This document shows, one piece after another, positions 7,502 through 16,976 of a stretch of 64,000 nucleotides of DNA (within the stretch, counting starts at the first letter, position 1; every line of letters begins with the position of its first letter). Position numbers and translations under genes: made by a program. The DNA is from an uncultured Collinsella sp. (GTDB taxonomy: Bacteria > Actinomycetota > Coriobacteriia > Coriobacteriales > Coriobacteriaceae), in NCBI GenBank assembly GCA_900544205.1, contig UQUG01000005.1:1-64000 (forward strand), given 5' to 3'. The notes under the pieces are model-generated. The model was not told the origin of the DNA, did not search any database, and saw nothing but the letters and a program-made list of their open reading frames with translations.

Positions 7502-10500
7502 ATGCAAAAGAGTATCCAGCGCTATTTGTTGACCGCAATCTTTGCTATGTCACTTCTTTCTCTTTTTCTTGGTCATCCTGTTAACGCTTTTGCCGATAGC
7601 TCAGATGTAGATAACCTTTCGTTTATTTATATCGAGAAGAGTCACGTTGACCTCGGAGATGCACAAAGAGTTGCTTTGGGCTTTGACGGGACGCCGTCGG
7701 ATGAGCCTGTGGCACTGTATTGTGCAAATACTGCGTCTGAAGCCCTTATCCGATTCGATGTCACTTCCAGTGCTGACAACACATATCTTTTCTCTTCGAG
7801 CGTCTCTGCCGCTGGTGTTTATTCCTTGCTTAAGGTGGAGTATGCCTCTGGAGCAACTCGTTTTTTTCCTGATGAAATTTCTGATCAGATGTTTAGTGCC
7901 GGTGAAGTAGCTGCACCGTATCGATTGCTGTCTGGTGGCGACTCGGACGATCAGCTTGAGTCCGTGTTTACAGACGACACGGGCGCTTCGTTTGATTCGT
8001 TGGAATCCGCTGTTGATGCCATTTCGGAAAATTCAGCCCGGGCACGCAATTGGGTCTTTGTTTTAGACGCAGGTCATGGCGGTTGGGATTCCGGCGCCGT
8101 CGGCAATGGTCTTCGTGAGAAGGACCTTACACTACAAATCGCGCGTTATTGCCGCGATGAACTCCAGAAATACGCTGGTGTTCGAGTTATTATGACGCGT
8201 GATTCCGACGCTTCCGTCACTGGGGTTGCCAACACTACAAACGAGCTCATTGCTCGGGCGCAAATCGCGAGAGACAGCAAAGCCACTTTGTTCATGAGCT
8301 TTCATATCAACTCGGGTGGTGGTACCGGAGCGGAAATTTGGATTCCGAGGCAAGCTAGCTGGTATTCTTCATTTAATGAACTCGGAGAGTCTCTGGGTCA
8401 AGATGTCTTGAACAGACTTGCATCTGTTGGTCTTGTTAGCCGTGGCACAAAAAATGATTATTACGATTTTAACGGTAAACAATTGTATTACCCGGATGGT
8501 AGTAATGCAGACAGCCTTGCTGTCATTAGAAACTGCCGCCAGTATGGCATTCCGGCGGTTTTGGTCGAACATGGTTTCATCGACAATAGTTATGACGCCG
8601 GACTTTTGGCCAACTCGCTATACCTTCAAAAAATGGGTCAGGCAGATGCTCTGGCTATTGCTAAACAGTTCGGCCTTTCGAAGGAAGCTAAACCTGATCC
8701 GGTGGTTTCCGAGATGCGCAACGGCAAAATCAAGTTGAGCTGGGATTCGGTCCCCAATGCATCTAAGTATGCGATTGCTCTGTGCAAGAGCGATGGCAGC
8801 TTTGATACCTATACGTATGATTGCACAGGAACTTCCTATGAAATCGATGGGCTTGAAAACGGGAAGACATATACATTTCTCGTTCAGGCTTATGCCAATG
8901 ATCGTTGGAATACCTTTACGACTGACGATTATTTAACTTGTAAACTGGTTCCATCCCCCGAGGCCTCTGCCGAGGCGACCGGCGACGGTGAGGTCACCGT
9001 CTCCTGGAAGGCCGTCGCCGGCGCCGAGCGCTACGCCGTCGCCGAGAAGATGGCCGACGGCTCCTACAGGACCTACACGCTCGACGAGAAGGGCACCTCC
9101 TTCAAGGTCTCCGACCTCGCCAACGGCGTGACCCACCGCTTCCTGGTCCAGGCCCGGGTCGACGGCTCCTGGTCGTCGGCCGCCGACGGCTACCTGTGCT
9201 CCGCCGCCCCGTCGGGCACCGTCAGGCCCAAGGTCTCCGCGAAGGCCGGCGACGGGTCGGTCGAGCTCACCTGGGGCCACGTGCCCGGAGCGACCCGCTA
9301 CGCGGTCGCCGTCCGCCAGGGGTCCGGCTACAAGACCTACACGCTCGGCTGCGAGAAGGAGTCCTACACCGTGAAGGGCCTCTCGAACGGCACTTCCTAC
9401 AAGTTCCTGGTCCAGGCCTGGAACGGATCGTCCTGGTCGCCCTTCTCCGAGTCCGACCTCGTGGCGTGCCGCCCGTCGGACCCCAGGGCCCCCGAGGCCG
9501 AGGCCGAGGCGACCGGCGACGGTGAGGTCACCGTCTCCTGGAAGGCCGTCGCCGGCGCCGAGCGCTACGCCGTCGCCGAGAAGATGGCCGACGGCTCCTA
9601 CAGGACCTACACGCTCGACGAGAAGGGCACCTCCTTCAAGGTCTCCGACCTCGCCAACGGCGTGACCCACCGCTTCCTGGTCCAGGCCCGGGTCGACGGC
9701 TCCTGGTCGTCGGCCGCCGACGGCTACCTGTGCTCCGCCGCCCCGTCGGGCACCGTCAGGCCCAAGGTCTCCGCGAAGGCCGGCGACGGGTCGGTCGAGC
9801 TCACCTGGGGCCACGTGCCCGGAGCGACCCGCTACGCGGTCGCCGTCCGCCAGGGGTCCGGCTACAAGACCTACACGCTCGGCTGCGAGAAGGAGTCCTA
9901 CACCGTGAAGGGCCTCTCGAACGGCACTTCCTACAAGTTCCTGGTCCAGGCCTGGAACGGATCGTCCTGGTCGCCCTTCTCCGAGTCCGACCTCGTGGCG
10001 TGCACAACTTTGGGCACTCCGATTATGGGAAAGTCTGCCGCTTCGGTTTCGAGCATGGTTTCCTTGTACAACTCTACTGGACATACCTATCCGACTATTT
10101 ATGCCTCCAAGGGCGCAACAACTATTAATGACTTTTGCCAGATAGTATTAGAGGAAGCGAATGCTGAAGGTGTTAAAGCAGAAATACTGTTTGCTCAGGC
10201 TATGCTCGAAACCGGCTGGCTTAAATTTGGTGGCAGTGTAAAAGCAGAACAGTGCAACTTCGGTGGTATTGGCGCCGTGAATGCTACCGCGGGCGGTGCA
10301 TCATTTGGGGATGTGCGATCTGGTCTTCGTGCACAGGTCCAACATTTAAAGGCTTATGCTTCGAAAGAACCTTTAAATAATCCTTGTGTCGACCCCCGTT
10401 TTGAAAAAGTCAAGCGTGGCGTTGCGCCATGCGTCGAGGATTTGAATGGTCGCTGGGCAGTGCCTGGTGATGGCTATGGGCAGCGTATTTCGTCTTTAGC

Positions 10501-10519
10501 CACTCTGGCTTGTTGTTGA
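7502..10519 (+). CDS. Secreted N-acetylmuramoyl-L-alanine amidase with FN3 repeats and C-terminal glucosaminidase domain
   Basis: The 1005-aa protein has a signal peptide (about residues 1-31, ending near NAFA). An Amidase_3 domain at about 185-395 shows zinc ligands His192 (DAGHGG), Glu206 (REKD) and His268 (SFHINSGG), and catalytic Glu356 (VLVEHGF). Five FN3 modules fill about 400-835. A GH73/FlgJ-like glucosaminidase domain closes the protein, with the expected acid at Glu903 (AMLETGW) and NFGGIGA. It should cut both the amide link and the glycan strand of peptidoglycan outside the cell. Modules 2-5 are two identical copies of a two-module unit and far GC-richer than the rest of the gene. 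AAGGA lies just before the ATG. Confidence 0.9.
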   Translation: MQKSIQRYLLTAIFAMSLLSLFLGHPVNAFADSSDVDNLSFIYIEKSHVDLGDAQRVALGFDGTPSDEPVALYCANTASEALIRFDVTSSADNTYLFSSSVSAAGVYSLLKVEYASGATRFFPDEISDQMFSAGEVAAPYRLLSGGDSDDQLESVFTDDTGASFDSLESAVDAISENSARARNWVFVLDAGHGGWDSGAVGNGLREKDLTLQIARYCRDELQKYAGVRVIMTRDSDASVTGVANTTNELIARAQIARDSKATLFMSFHINSGGGTGAEIWIPRQASWYSSFNELGESLGQDVLNRLASVGLVSRGTKNDYYDFNGKQLYYPDGSNADSLAVIRNCRQYGIPAVLVEHGFIDNSYDAGLLANSLYLQKMGQADALAIAKQFGLSKEAKPDPVVSEMRNGKIKLSWDSVPNASKYAIALCKSDGSFDTYTYDCTGTSYEIDGLENGKTYTFLVQAYANDRWNTFTTDDYLTCKLVPSPEASAEATGDGEVTVSWKAVAGAERYAVAEKMADGSYRTYTLDEKGTSFKVSDLANGVTHRFLVQARVDGSWSSAADGYLCSAAPSGTVRPKVSAKAGDGSVELTWGHVPGATRYAVAVRQGSGYKTYTLGCEKESYTVKGLSNGTSYKFLVQAWNGSSWSPFSESDLVACRPSDPRAPEAEAEATGDGEVTVSWKAVAGAERYAVAEKMADGSYRTYTLDEKGTSFKVSDLANGVTHRFLVQARVDGSWSSAADGYLCSAAPSGTVRPKVSAKAGDGSVELTWGHVPGATRYAVAVRQGSGYKTYTLGCEKESYTVKGLSNGTSYKFLVQAWNGSSWSPFSESDLVACTTLGTPIMGKSAASVSSMVSLYNSTGHTYPTIYASKGATTINDFCQIVLEEANAEGVKAEILFAQAMLETGWLKFGGSVKAEQCNFGGIGAVNATAGGASFGDVRSGLRAQVQHLKAYASKEPLNNPCVDPRFEKVKRGVAPCVEDLNGRWAVPGDGYGQRISSLATLACC
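8969..10003 (+). repeat. Identical tandem duplication of a two-FN3-module unit (534-bp period)
   Basis: Bases 8969-9469 and 9503-10003 appear identical over 501 bp, separated by a 33-bp linker, giving a period of 534 bp or 178 codons. The translated copies are the same residue for residue. Identity including third codon positions points to recent duplication or gene conversion. The block is markedly GC-richer than the flanking amidase and glucosaminidase coding sequence. Confidence 0.92.
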
Positions 10520-10529
10520 TTGCTTTAAT

Positions 10530-12029
10530 GTGGCAGCATTTAAGTGTGTAAGTAGGTTTAGGTTGAATTCAACGAAATTTTACAAAAATGCAAACGTCTA
10601 TTGCTTGGTGCTTGTTCTTGCAGTGTTTTGTTTGATTAGCATCTGGTGGGCATTTCGTCTGCCTATGTCTTCAGCGCCTGATGAGTATATGAGGCTACAA
10701 GTTCCCTTATTTATTGCAGAGAATGGCTGTTTGCCGCGTGGAGATGACCCTGCGATCATAAATGAGGTTTGGGGTACATCATATGCATTTAGCGTGTACG
10801 GGTCCTCGTTGATTGCAGTGCCGTTTATCTGTGTTGCAAAGCTGGTGGTTCCTAATTCTGCTGCAGCGTTAATAATTGCTGCGAGATTATCGAATTGCCT
10901 TCTTGCTGCGTTGAATATAGTTTGCATCTATCTGATGGGTAAAAAACTGAAATTTGGCAATTTAACATCAATTCTTGCCGCAATTATATTTGCGTTTTTA
11001 CCACAAAACGTATTCCTTGCTGCTTACTTTAATTCTGAGCAGCTTGAATTTCTCTCGACAAACCTTGTGGTAATTCTTTGTTTGAATGCACGAGAGAATC
11101 GCTGGAGCTATAGGAGCTGTTTTTTCTTGGGCTGCGGCTTGGGGGTGCTCGCGCTCTCTTATTACTACGCTTATGGTGTAATAATTGCAGCAATCATATT
11201 CTACTTCAGTTCTATTAAAAAAGATTTTTGCTTAAGGACGAGATCCGACTATTTTTCCGCTTTTCTCTATCGTCCTTTGGTGGTATTTTCCGGTTCATTT
11301 ATAGTCTGCGGCTGGTTCTTTATAAGAAATGCGCTGTTGTATAACGGAGACTTTATCGGAATGGCTACTAGCTCTAAGACATCTGAGATATATGGTGCTA
11401 GCGGCTTTAAACCATCGCAACGTGGCACCTTACGTCAGCAAGGGTATTTGCCTGACAGTTTGTTTAATCAAATGAACTATTCGGTGTATTGGCCTTTGTC
11501 TGTAGCGCAGTCATTTATAGGTACATTTGGATATATGAGTATCTTTGTAGGCAATACGTCATTCGTTTTATATTTATTAGTCTTTATTCCTTCACTCGTA
11601 ATCGGTCTTATTCGTCGCCTGTTTACTGCAAAACAAACTGGCGATTATTTAGCATTTATTCCTGGCCTTATTACTGTTGCGACTCCATTTCTTTTATCAA
11701 TTTACTATTCATGGGCATCTGATTATCAGCCTCAGGGCAGGTATGTGATGGCTGGATTCGGAATCTTGTCTCTGCTTTGTGCTTTTGGGATTGTTTCGTT
11801 ATGCCAGGGTTTCTGGACCTTGCTATGCGCGGAAATTGAAGTTAAATCCTGCAAAGATGAATCTGGTAATTCATTAGAGAAGCGCTTGGCCATATCAATT
11901 AATGACTATGGTGTATTTATTAAGCTAGTTAAGTTTTCCGTTGTGGCAATAGTGCTATTTTATCTGCTGCTGTTCGTTCGCATTTTTATTCATTTGATTA
12001 TTCCGTTACTTTCAAGTGGTGTTTTGTAA
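10530..12029 (+). CDS. Polytopic membrane protein, GT-C glycosyltransferase-like
   Basis: The 499-aa protein has about ten hydrophobic segments from residue 25 onward. An early loop, MSSAPDEYMRLQVP, resembles the acidic first external loop of GT-C enzymes such as the DUF2142 and ArnT-like families, which use polyprenyl-phosphate sugars as donors outside the membrane. That assignment is tentative because only the topology and the PDE motif support it. The GTG at 10530, 10 bp after the amidase stop, has no strong ribosome binding site. It is followed by a tandem glycosyltransferase gene, in keeping with a role in surface-glycan assembly. Codon use is AT-rich. Confidence 0.6.
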   Translation: MAAFKCVSRFRLNSTKFYKNANVYCLVLVLAVFCLISIWWAFRLPMSSAPDEYMRLQVPLFIAENGCLPRGDDPAIINEVWGTSYAFSVYGSSLIAVPFICVAKLVVPNSAAALIIAARLSNCLLAALNIVCIYLMGKKLKFGNLTSILAAIIFAFLPQNVFLAAYFNSEQLEFLSTNLVVILCLNARENRWSYRSCFFLGCGLGVLALSYYYAYGVIIAAIIFYFSSIKKDFCLRTRSDYFSAFLYRPLVVFSGSFIVCGWFFIRNALLYNGDFIGMATSSKTSEIYGASGFKPSQRGTLRQQGYLPDSLFNQMNYSVYWPLSVAQSFIGTFGYMSIFVGNTSFVLYLLVFIPSLVIGLIRRLFTAKQTGDYLAFIPGLITVATPFLLSIYYSWASDYQPQGRYVMAGFGILSLLCAFGIVSLCQGFWTLLCAEIEVKSCKDESGNSLEKRLAISINDYGVFIKLVKFSVVAIVLFYLLLFVRIFIHLIIPLLSSGVL

Positions 12030-12068
12030 TTCAGATTATGCAGCCTGTAGTGCATTTTGGAGGATTCG

Positions 12069-14447
12069 ATGAAAGCTAGATTGACCTGTCTTTGCCGCGG
12101 CCTCGGTAAGGCTTACTTTGGCTTTGCAATCAATAGTCAGGTTGACATTAGTGGAATTTCCGCTGAGGTGCGCACGGATTTGGGAAATCAACTGCCGATT
12201 GGGATATATAGATTAAATTCTAAAAACATGTTGATTTTGGCTGTTCCGTTGTTGGGTTCTGGCGGAGTCCATATCTCTATTAAGTTGAGATTAGATAGTG
12301 GCATGGTCAAGAGTTTGTATAGCGGAAAATTGAGCTGGATTGCTATAAAGTGGCTATCACGTTATTGTTATAAATTTAAACGCAAGCTAGCTTTCGCTTT
12401 GCGTGATATTGATCAGCAGGTTTATTCGCATCAAATTCACGTTAGGCCAGAGCTTGCTCTTGAATCACCTGCCGGTGATCTCATCATTAAAGGCGTGGTT
12501 TGCGGGCCGTATAGTTGCAGAAACTCCGATATCTTCCTCTTGGATGAGAGCGGCAGCAGAAGTGATTTAGGCAATTTAAGTGTTGGCCGTTGCAGTGATG
12601 TCGTAACATTTAGCCAAAGACGTTCTGAAATTTCTTTTACACTGCGAATTCCAATGGACGGCAACACTTATACGCTAGTTGCTGACGGAAATTGCAGTAA
12701 TGACCAGCCTGGTTTTCTGTGCTTTGATGCTGCTTCCGTTCAATATTATCTTTCGACGCTATCGCCACTTTTCTACAAGGCCTCATCTGCCGGCACCTAC
12801 GCTTCTTCTCATTCCAAACGTATTGACTATCTTTCGATGCTGGATTTTAGTGAATGTAAATTAATTTGCGGCCCTCTGTTTAGTATTGTTGTTCCGTTAT
12901 ATAAGACACCTGTTAGTTTTCTTAACGATATGGTGCATTCTGTAATCAATCAGGCATATTCTAATTGGGAACTCATTTTGATTAACTCAACTCCAGAATG
13001 TGTTGAGCTGGCTGCCGCTTTGGATAAATTGACTGATAAACGCATTAAAGTTGTCACCCTTGACTCAAACAAGGGTATTTCGGGGAACACTAACTTTGGC
13101 ATTGCTGAAGCAAAGGGTGATTATGTCGTGTTTTTCGATCACGACGATACGCTTGATCCGTTTGCTCTTTATAGATATGCAGAGCGAATTCAGGACTGTC
13201 CTGATACTGATGCACTGTATTGCGATGAGGACTTCTTAAATGAGGCCGGTGAGTATGTGGCCCCTCATTTCAAGTCTGATTTCAATCTAGATCTGCTTCG
13301 CGTTCATAACTACATAACTCATCTGCTTTGCGTTCGTGCCTCATTCGCTAAAGAACTGATGCTACGGAAAGAGTTCGATGGAGCTCAAGACTATGATTTT
13401 CTGTTGCGTTTAGTAGAGAGAACTCAGAATATCTATCATGTCCCCGAGGTACTCTATCATTGGAGAATTAGCGATACGTCAACTGCGAAAAGTGCGGGAA
13501 ATAAGAACTATGCCGACGATGCTGGTAGAAGGGCACTGCAAGAGCATTTGGATCGCTGCGGTCTGAACGGAACTGCGGAGTTAACTGATTCTGCCTGTTT
13601 CTATCACATTGCCTACGCTCTTAATGAAGAACCCTTGGTCAGTATCGTTATCCCCAATAAAGATAGTGTTGAGGTCTTACGCCGCTGCATTGACTCTATT
13701 GAGGAAAAAACTGATTACCGCAACTTCGAGATTCTGGTTGTTGAGAATAACAGTACGGAGGATGCGACATTTGAGTATTACCGCACCGTTTCCGAGCAAT
13801 ATGAGAACGTTCGCATTGCAACATGGGATGGTCCGTTTAATTACTCCGCTATCAATAATTATGGCGTTGGACTGACATCCGGCAAATACCTGCTGTTCTT
13901 GAATAATGACACCGAGGTTATTGAGAGCTGCTGGCTTTCTTCAATGCTGTCTTTCTGCCAGCGTGAGGACGTTGGGGCCGTCGGTGCAAAATTGCTATAT
14001 CCGGATGATACGGTACAACATGCGGGCGTAATGATGATTTGCTGTAAAAATGAAGGTGAAATGGGTGGGCCCATTCACGTATTCAACAACCTTGACCGGG
14101 ATGATCCAGGTTACATGCGCCGCGCTGTTATTTCACAAGACTTAAGTGCCGTTACTGCTGCCTGCATGATGACAAAGCGCTCTGTATTTGAAGAGCTTAA
14201 TGGGTTTAATGAAGACTTCGAAGTCGCGTTTAATGACGTTGATTTCTGTCTGAGGGTTCGTTCACTCGATAAGTTAGTTGTTTTCGATGCAGATGCGCTT
14301 CTGTATCATTATGAATCCTTTAGTCGCGGCTATGAGACCGGTGAGAAGAAAATTCGATTTATGCGCGAGCAGGGTAAATTGCGCACTGCTTGGGCAGAGT
14401 ACTATGTCAATGGTGACCCGTACCACGGTCCGATGAGCACTATGTAG
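12069..14447 (+). CDS. Tandem family 2 glycosyltransferase (two GT-A domains, rhamnosyltransferase-like)
   Basis: The 792-aa protein has an N-terminal region of about 270 residues without a recognised motif, then two GT2 domains. The first (about 280-500) has FSIVVPLYKTP and FFDHDDTLDP; the second (about 525-780) has VSIVIPNKDS and FLNNDTEVI. Twin GT2 proteins of this type add rhamnose or related sugars during rhamnan or O-polysaccharide synthesis, and dTDP-rhamnose genes lie just downstream. The ATG at 12069 is chosen over the TTG at 12057 because GGAGG (12059-12063) fits it with 5-nt spacing. It converges on the gene at 14489, with a shared terminator between. Confidence 0.8.
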   Translation: MKARLTCLCRGLGKAYFGFAINSQVDISGISAEVRTDLGNQLPIGIYRLNSKNMLILAVPLLGSGGVHISIKLRLDSGMVKSLYSGKLSWIAIKWLSRYCYKFKRKLAFALRDIDQQVYSHQIHVRPELALESPAGDLIIKGVVCGPYSCRNSDIFLLDESGSRSDLGNLSVGRCSDVVTFSQRRSEISFTLRIPMDGNTYTLVADGNCSNDQPGFLCFDAASVQYYLSTLSPLFYKASSAGTYASSHSKRIDYLSMLDFSECKLICGPLFSIVVPLYKTPVSFLNDMVHSVINQAYSNWELILINSTPECVELAAALDKLTDKRIKVVTLDSNKGISGNTNFGIAEAKGDYVVFFDHDDTLDPFALYRYAERIQDCPDTDALYCDEDFLNEAGEYVAPHFKSDFNLDLLRVHNYITHLLCVRASFAKELMLRKEFDGAQDYDFLLRLVERTQNIYHVPEVLYHWRISDTSTAKSAGNKNYADDAGRRALQEHLDRCGLNGTAELTDSACFYHIAYALNEEPLVSIVIPNKDSVEVLRRCIDSIEEKTDYRNFEILVVENNSTEDATFEYYRTVSEQYENVRIATWDGPFNYSAINNYGVGLTSGKYLLFLNNDTEVIESCWLSSMLSFCQREDVGAVGAKLLYPDDTVQHAGVMMICCKNEGEMGGPIHVFNNLDRDDPGYMRRAVISQDLSAVTAACMMTKRSVFEELNGFNEDFEVAFNDVDFCLRVRSLDKLVVFDADALLYHYESFSRGYETGEKKIRFMREQGKLRTAWAEYYVNGDPYHGPMSTM

Positions 14448-14451
14448 ATTG

Positions 14452-14494
14452 AAGTAAAGCTCTGGCGACACAATAAGTCGCCAGAGCTTTACTT
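14452..14494. terminator. Bidirectional terminator, perfect 17-bp stem
   Basis: Bases 14452-14468 and 14478-14494 are exact reverse complements around a 9-nt loop. The hairpin sits between two convergent genes and covers the stop codon of the minus-strand gene. The A/T-rich stem ends give short U runs in both directions. Confidence 0.85.
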
Positions 14495-15928
14495 ATGAAA
14501 TAGTTTTCCGAATATACTGGTCTGCTTTTTGTTGATTTGATTGCAGATACATATAACATCCGAGAGGTCCAGTTTATTTGCAATGAAGTGGATATTTTTT
14601 GCCCCTGTTAACTGATATTGGGGGTCGAATGTCAGAAATGTCTCTTGCGCTGTATTTGAGGAAAAACAGTTATTCGAAATGGGCTTGCAATTGCTAATAG
14701 TGCACTTGCACGGCTTATTATCGGGATCGAATCTAATGATAATAAGCCCTCTTCCTATTTGCTCGGGGAGCTCTATTTCGACTTCAGTTGAGTACCTATA
14801 TTTAAACTGATAACTATTGCACTGCCGGGCCTGAGGGTTGAATTCAGATTCTTTGTCATAAAAGAGCTCGCCATGGCCAATGCAAGCGTTTTCATAGCTT
14901 GTTGAATAATTCATCGCCTTTAGCCTGTAGAGTTCTTTTGCTTCATCAGAAATAGGATTCTGTGCGCAAGGCTTTTTGTTTTTATTGGCATTAATAAAGC
15001 TCATGACTTGTTCGAATAGATTTTCTAGCTGGAATCTGTTTTTGCATAAATCCTTAATTTGGCTTTGCATCCTTTGGGCTTCTGCATAGCTATTGACTAA
15101 ATCACTATAGAGTTGTTGCGCTGAGCTCTTTCGTTTCTCTGGTCGTCCAGAAAAATTGAAAAGGGCATTATGTTCAATGTTATTAGGAGTGATATAGCCA
15201 GGTCCCCCGAAGTGGTCATAGCAATAGAAGGGAATTCCCATGGACATACATTCCTGTGCGGTTCTTCCGATGGAAACTACAGCATCATATTGAGAAAGTA
15301 ATTCCGGCGTCACTTTGACACTTTGAGATTGATAGCCAAAGACATCGGCCCTTATTCCGTCTTTTTTTAATAAATCAAATGCTTCGAGGCATTCTGGGGC
15401 GGGATGATTAGATATGCAGCAGATGCTTTTCAGTCCATTATTTCCCTGGTAATTATAATCGTAAAAAGATTTCGTGCAGTAGTTTGGAAAGACGTGGACG
15501 GGGGGGAGCTGAATATTATGCGCCTGAGCGCTGTTTTCTATATGACCTTTAACTTCATGACTGACAGCGATGATTCCGTCTGACAGATTTGTGAAAAAGG
15601 GCAAGCCTTCATGTTCATCTGAGAGCCCGAGTACTGAAATAAAAATGGATGAGAACGTAATTCTTTGAAGTGAATATATGTATTCACTTGCTACTCGGTG
15701 TTGTGCAATAAATAAATCATACTGATTCTCGAGTTTGGTCTCGTCTCCTAGGGTCAATACTTCGATGCCTTCTTCTTCAAATTCTTTAAGTAAAGGGTAA
15801 GCGGCGCATAAACAAAAGCAGGTGACAACGTAGCCTCTATTTTGCAGTTGTTTGGCGAACTCTAGAGTGTGAAGCTCTGAGCCAGTGCGGGAGTTGATGT
15901 TCAGGTTGGTAATCAGAGCCGTTGGCAT
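14489..15928 (-). CDS. GT-B glycosyltransferase (GT4-like) with unusual C-terminal extension
   Basis: The 479-aa protein begins ALITNLNINSRTGSELHTLEFAKQL, the glycine-containing acceptor-side start of GT4-like enzymes. It keeps a C-terminal donor-site region with SIGRTAQECMSMGIPFYCYDHFGGPGYI, matching the usual conserved E plus glycine-rich segment in altered form. The final ~130 residues (from about 350) are Cys-, Asn- and Gln-rich and match no domain I recognise. It is the only minus-strand gene in the 1-20,400 region and is AT-rich. GAGGA precedes the ATG. Sugar and acceptor are unknown. Confidence 0.65.
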   Translation of the reverse strand: MPTALITNLNINSRTGSELHTLEFAKQLQNRGYVVTCFCLCAAYPLLKEFEEEGIEVLTLGDETKLENQYDLFIAQHRVASEYIYSLQRITFSSIFISVLGLSDEHEGLPFFTNLSDGIIAVSHEVKGHIENSAQAHNIQLPPVHVFPNYCTKSFYDYNYQGNNGLKSICCISNHPAPECLEAFDLLKKDGIRADVFGYQSQSVKVTPELLSQYDAVVSIGRTAQECMSMGIPFYCYDHFGGPGYITPNNIEHNALFNFSGRPEKRKSSAQQLYSDLVNSYAEAQRMQSQIKDLCKNRFQLENLFEQVMSFINANKNKKPCAQNPISDEAKELYRLKAMNYSTSYENACIGHGELFYDKESEFNPQARQCNSYQFKYRYSTEVEIELPEQIGRGLIIIRFDPDNKPCKCTISNCKPISNNCFSSNTAQETFLTFDPQYQLTGAKNIHFIANKLDLSDVICICNQINKKQTSIFGKLFHK

Positions 15929-16027
15929 GTGTTGTTCCTCTTCCGAAAGGATTAATAGCAGTCAAATTAATATAGAATTACTTTAGCCTTCTCCACTTTT
16001 GTTTTTTCCTTAGAAGGAGATTTTGAT

Positions 16028-16927
16028 ATGAAAGGCATCATCCTCGCCGGCGGGTCCGGCACTCGCCTGTACCCGCTCACGCTCGTGACCTCCAAGCAGC
16101 TGCTGCCGGTCTACGACAAGCCCATGATCTACTACCCGCTTAGCACCCTCATGCTGGCGGGCATCCGGGACATCCTGGTCATCTCCACGCCGACGGACCT
16201 CCCCAACTTCGAGCGCCTGCTCGGGGACGGCTCGCGCTACGGCGTGAACCTGACCTACGCCGAGCAGCCGAGCCCCGACGGCCTGGCGCAGGCCTTCACG
16301 ATCGGCGAGGATTTCATCGCCGGCGAGCCGTGCGCCCTGGTGCTCGGCGACAACATCTTCTACGGCAACGGCCTGTCCCGCCACCTGACGCGCGCCGTCC
16401 AGAACGCAGAGTCCGGTAGGGCCACGGTCTTCGGCTACCACGTGGACGACCCCGAGCGCTTCGGCGTCGTGGAGTTCGATGCGCAGGGGAGGGCCGTATC
16501 CATCGAGGAGAAGCCCGCCGAGCCCAAGAGCTCCTACGCCGTCACCGGCCTGTACTTCTACCCGGGCGACGTCGCCGCCAAGGCGCATGAGGTCGAGCCC
16601 TCGGCCCGCGGCGAGCTGGAGATCACCACGCTCAACCAGATGTACCTGGAGGAGGGGACGCTGTCCGTGGTGACCCTGGGCCGCGGGTACGCGTGGCTGG
16701 ACACCGGCACCATGGAGAGCCTGCACGAGGCCGCGGAGTTCGTCCGCGCCGTGGAGCACTCCCAGGACCTTCCCGTGTCCGTGCCCGAGGAGATCGCCTG
16801 GGAGAACGGCTGGATCACGACCGAGGGGCTCAAGCAGGCCGCCGAGGCCTACGGCAAGTCGGTCTACGGGCAGCACCTCAAGAAGGTCGCCGCCGGCGAG
16901 ATCGTCAACAGCCCGCGCGAGTACTAG
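16028..16927 (+). CDS. rfbA: Glucose-1-phosphate thymidylyltransferase (RmlA)
   Basis: The 299-aa enzyme shows the full RmlA signature: [11 protein letters not shown] at residues 8-18, [27 protein letters not shown] and the [19 protein letters not shown] sugar-binding segment. It makes dTDP-glucose from glucose-1-phosphate and dTTP, the first step to dTDP-rhamnose and to the dTDP-4-keto sugar used by WecE. AAGGAG lies 8 bp before the ATG. The gene is much GC-richer than both neighbours, and the next rml gene is displaced by two small low-GC genes. Confidence 0.95.
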   Translation: MKGIILAGGSGTRLYPLTLVTSKQLLPVYDKPMIYYPLSTLMLAGIRDILVISTPTDLPNFERLLGDGSRYGVNLTYAEQPSPDGLAQAFTIGEDFIAGEPCALVLGDNIFYGNGLSRHLTRAVQNAESGRATVFGYHVDDPERFGVVEFDAQGRAVSIEEKPAEPKSSYAVTGLYFYPGDVAAKAHEVEPSARGELEITTLNQMYLEEGTLSVVTLGRGYAWLDTGTMESLHEAAEFVRAVEHSQDLPVSVPEEIAWENGWITTEGLKQAAEAYGKSVYGQHLKKVAAGEIVNSPREY

Positions 16928-16976
16928 GGTATATTGGGTAGAATCTGCCTAGACGTTATGGAGAAGGGAGTTATCA

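Noticed and set aside
8969..10003. Repeat block as CRISPR or transposon
   Set aside because: The unit is 534 bp, in frame, and encodes FN3 modules; there are no short direct repeats with spacers and no transposase.
8933..10084. 383-aa open frame on the minus strand over the FN3 repeats
   Set aside because: It is antisense to the GC-rich FN3 modules, has Gly/Val/Arg-rich low-complexity sequence repeated with the same period, and no domain. It is an artefact of base composition.
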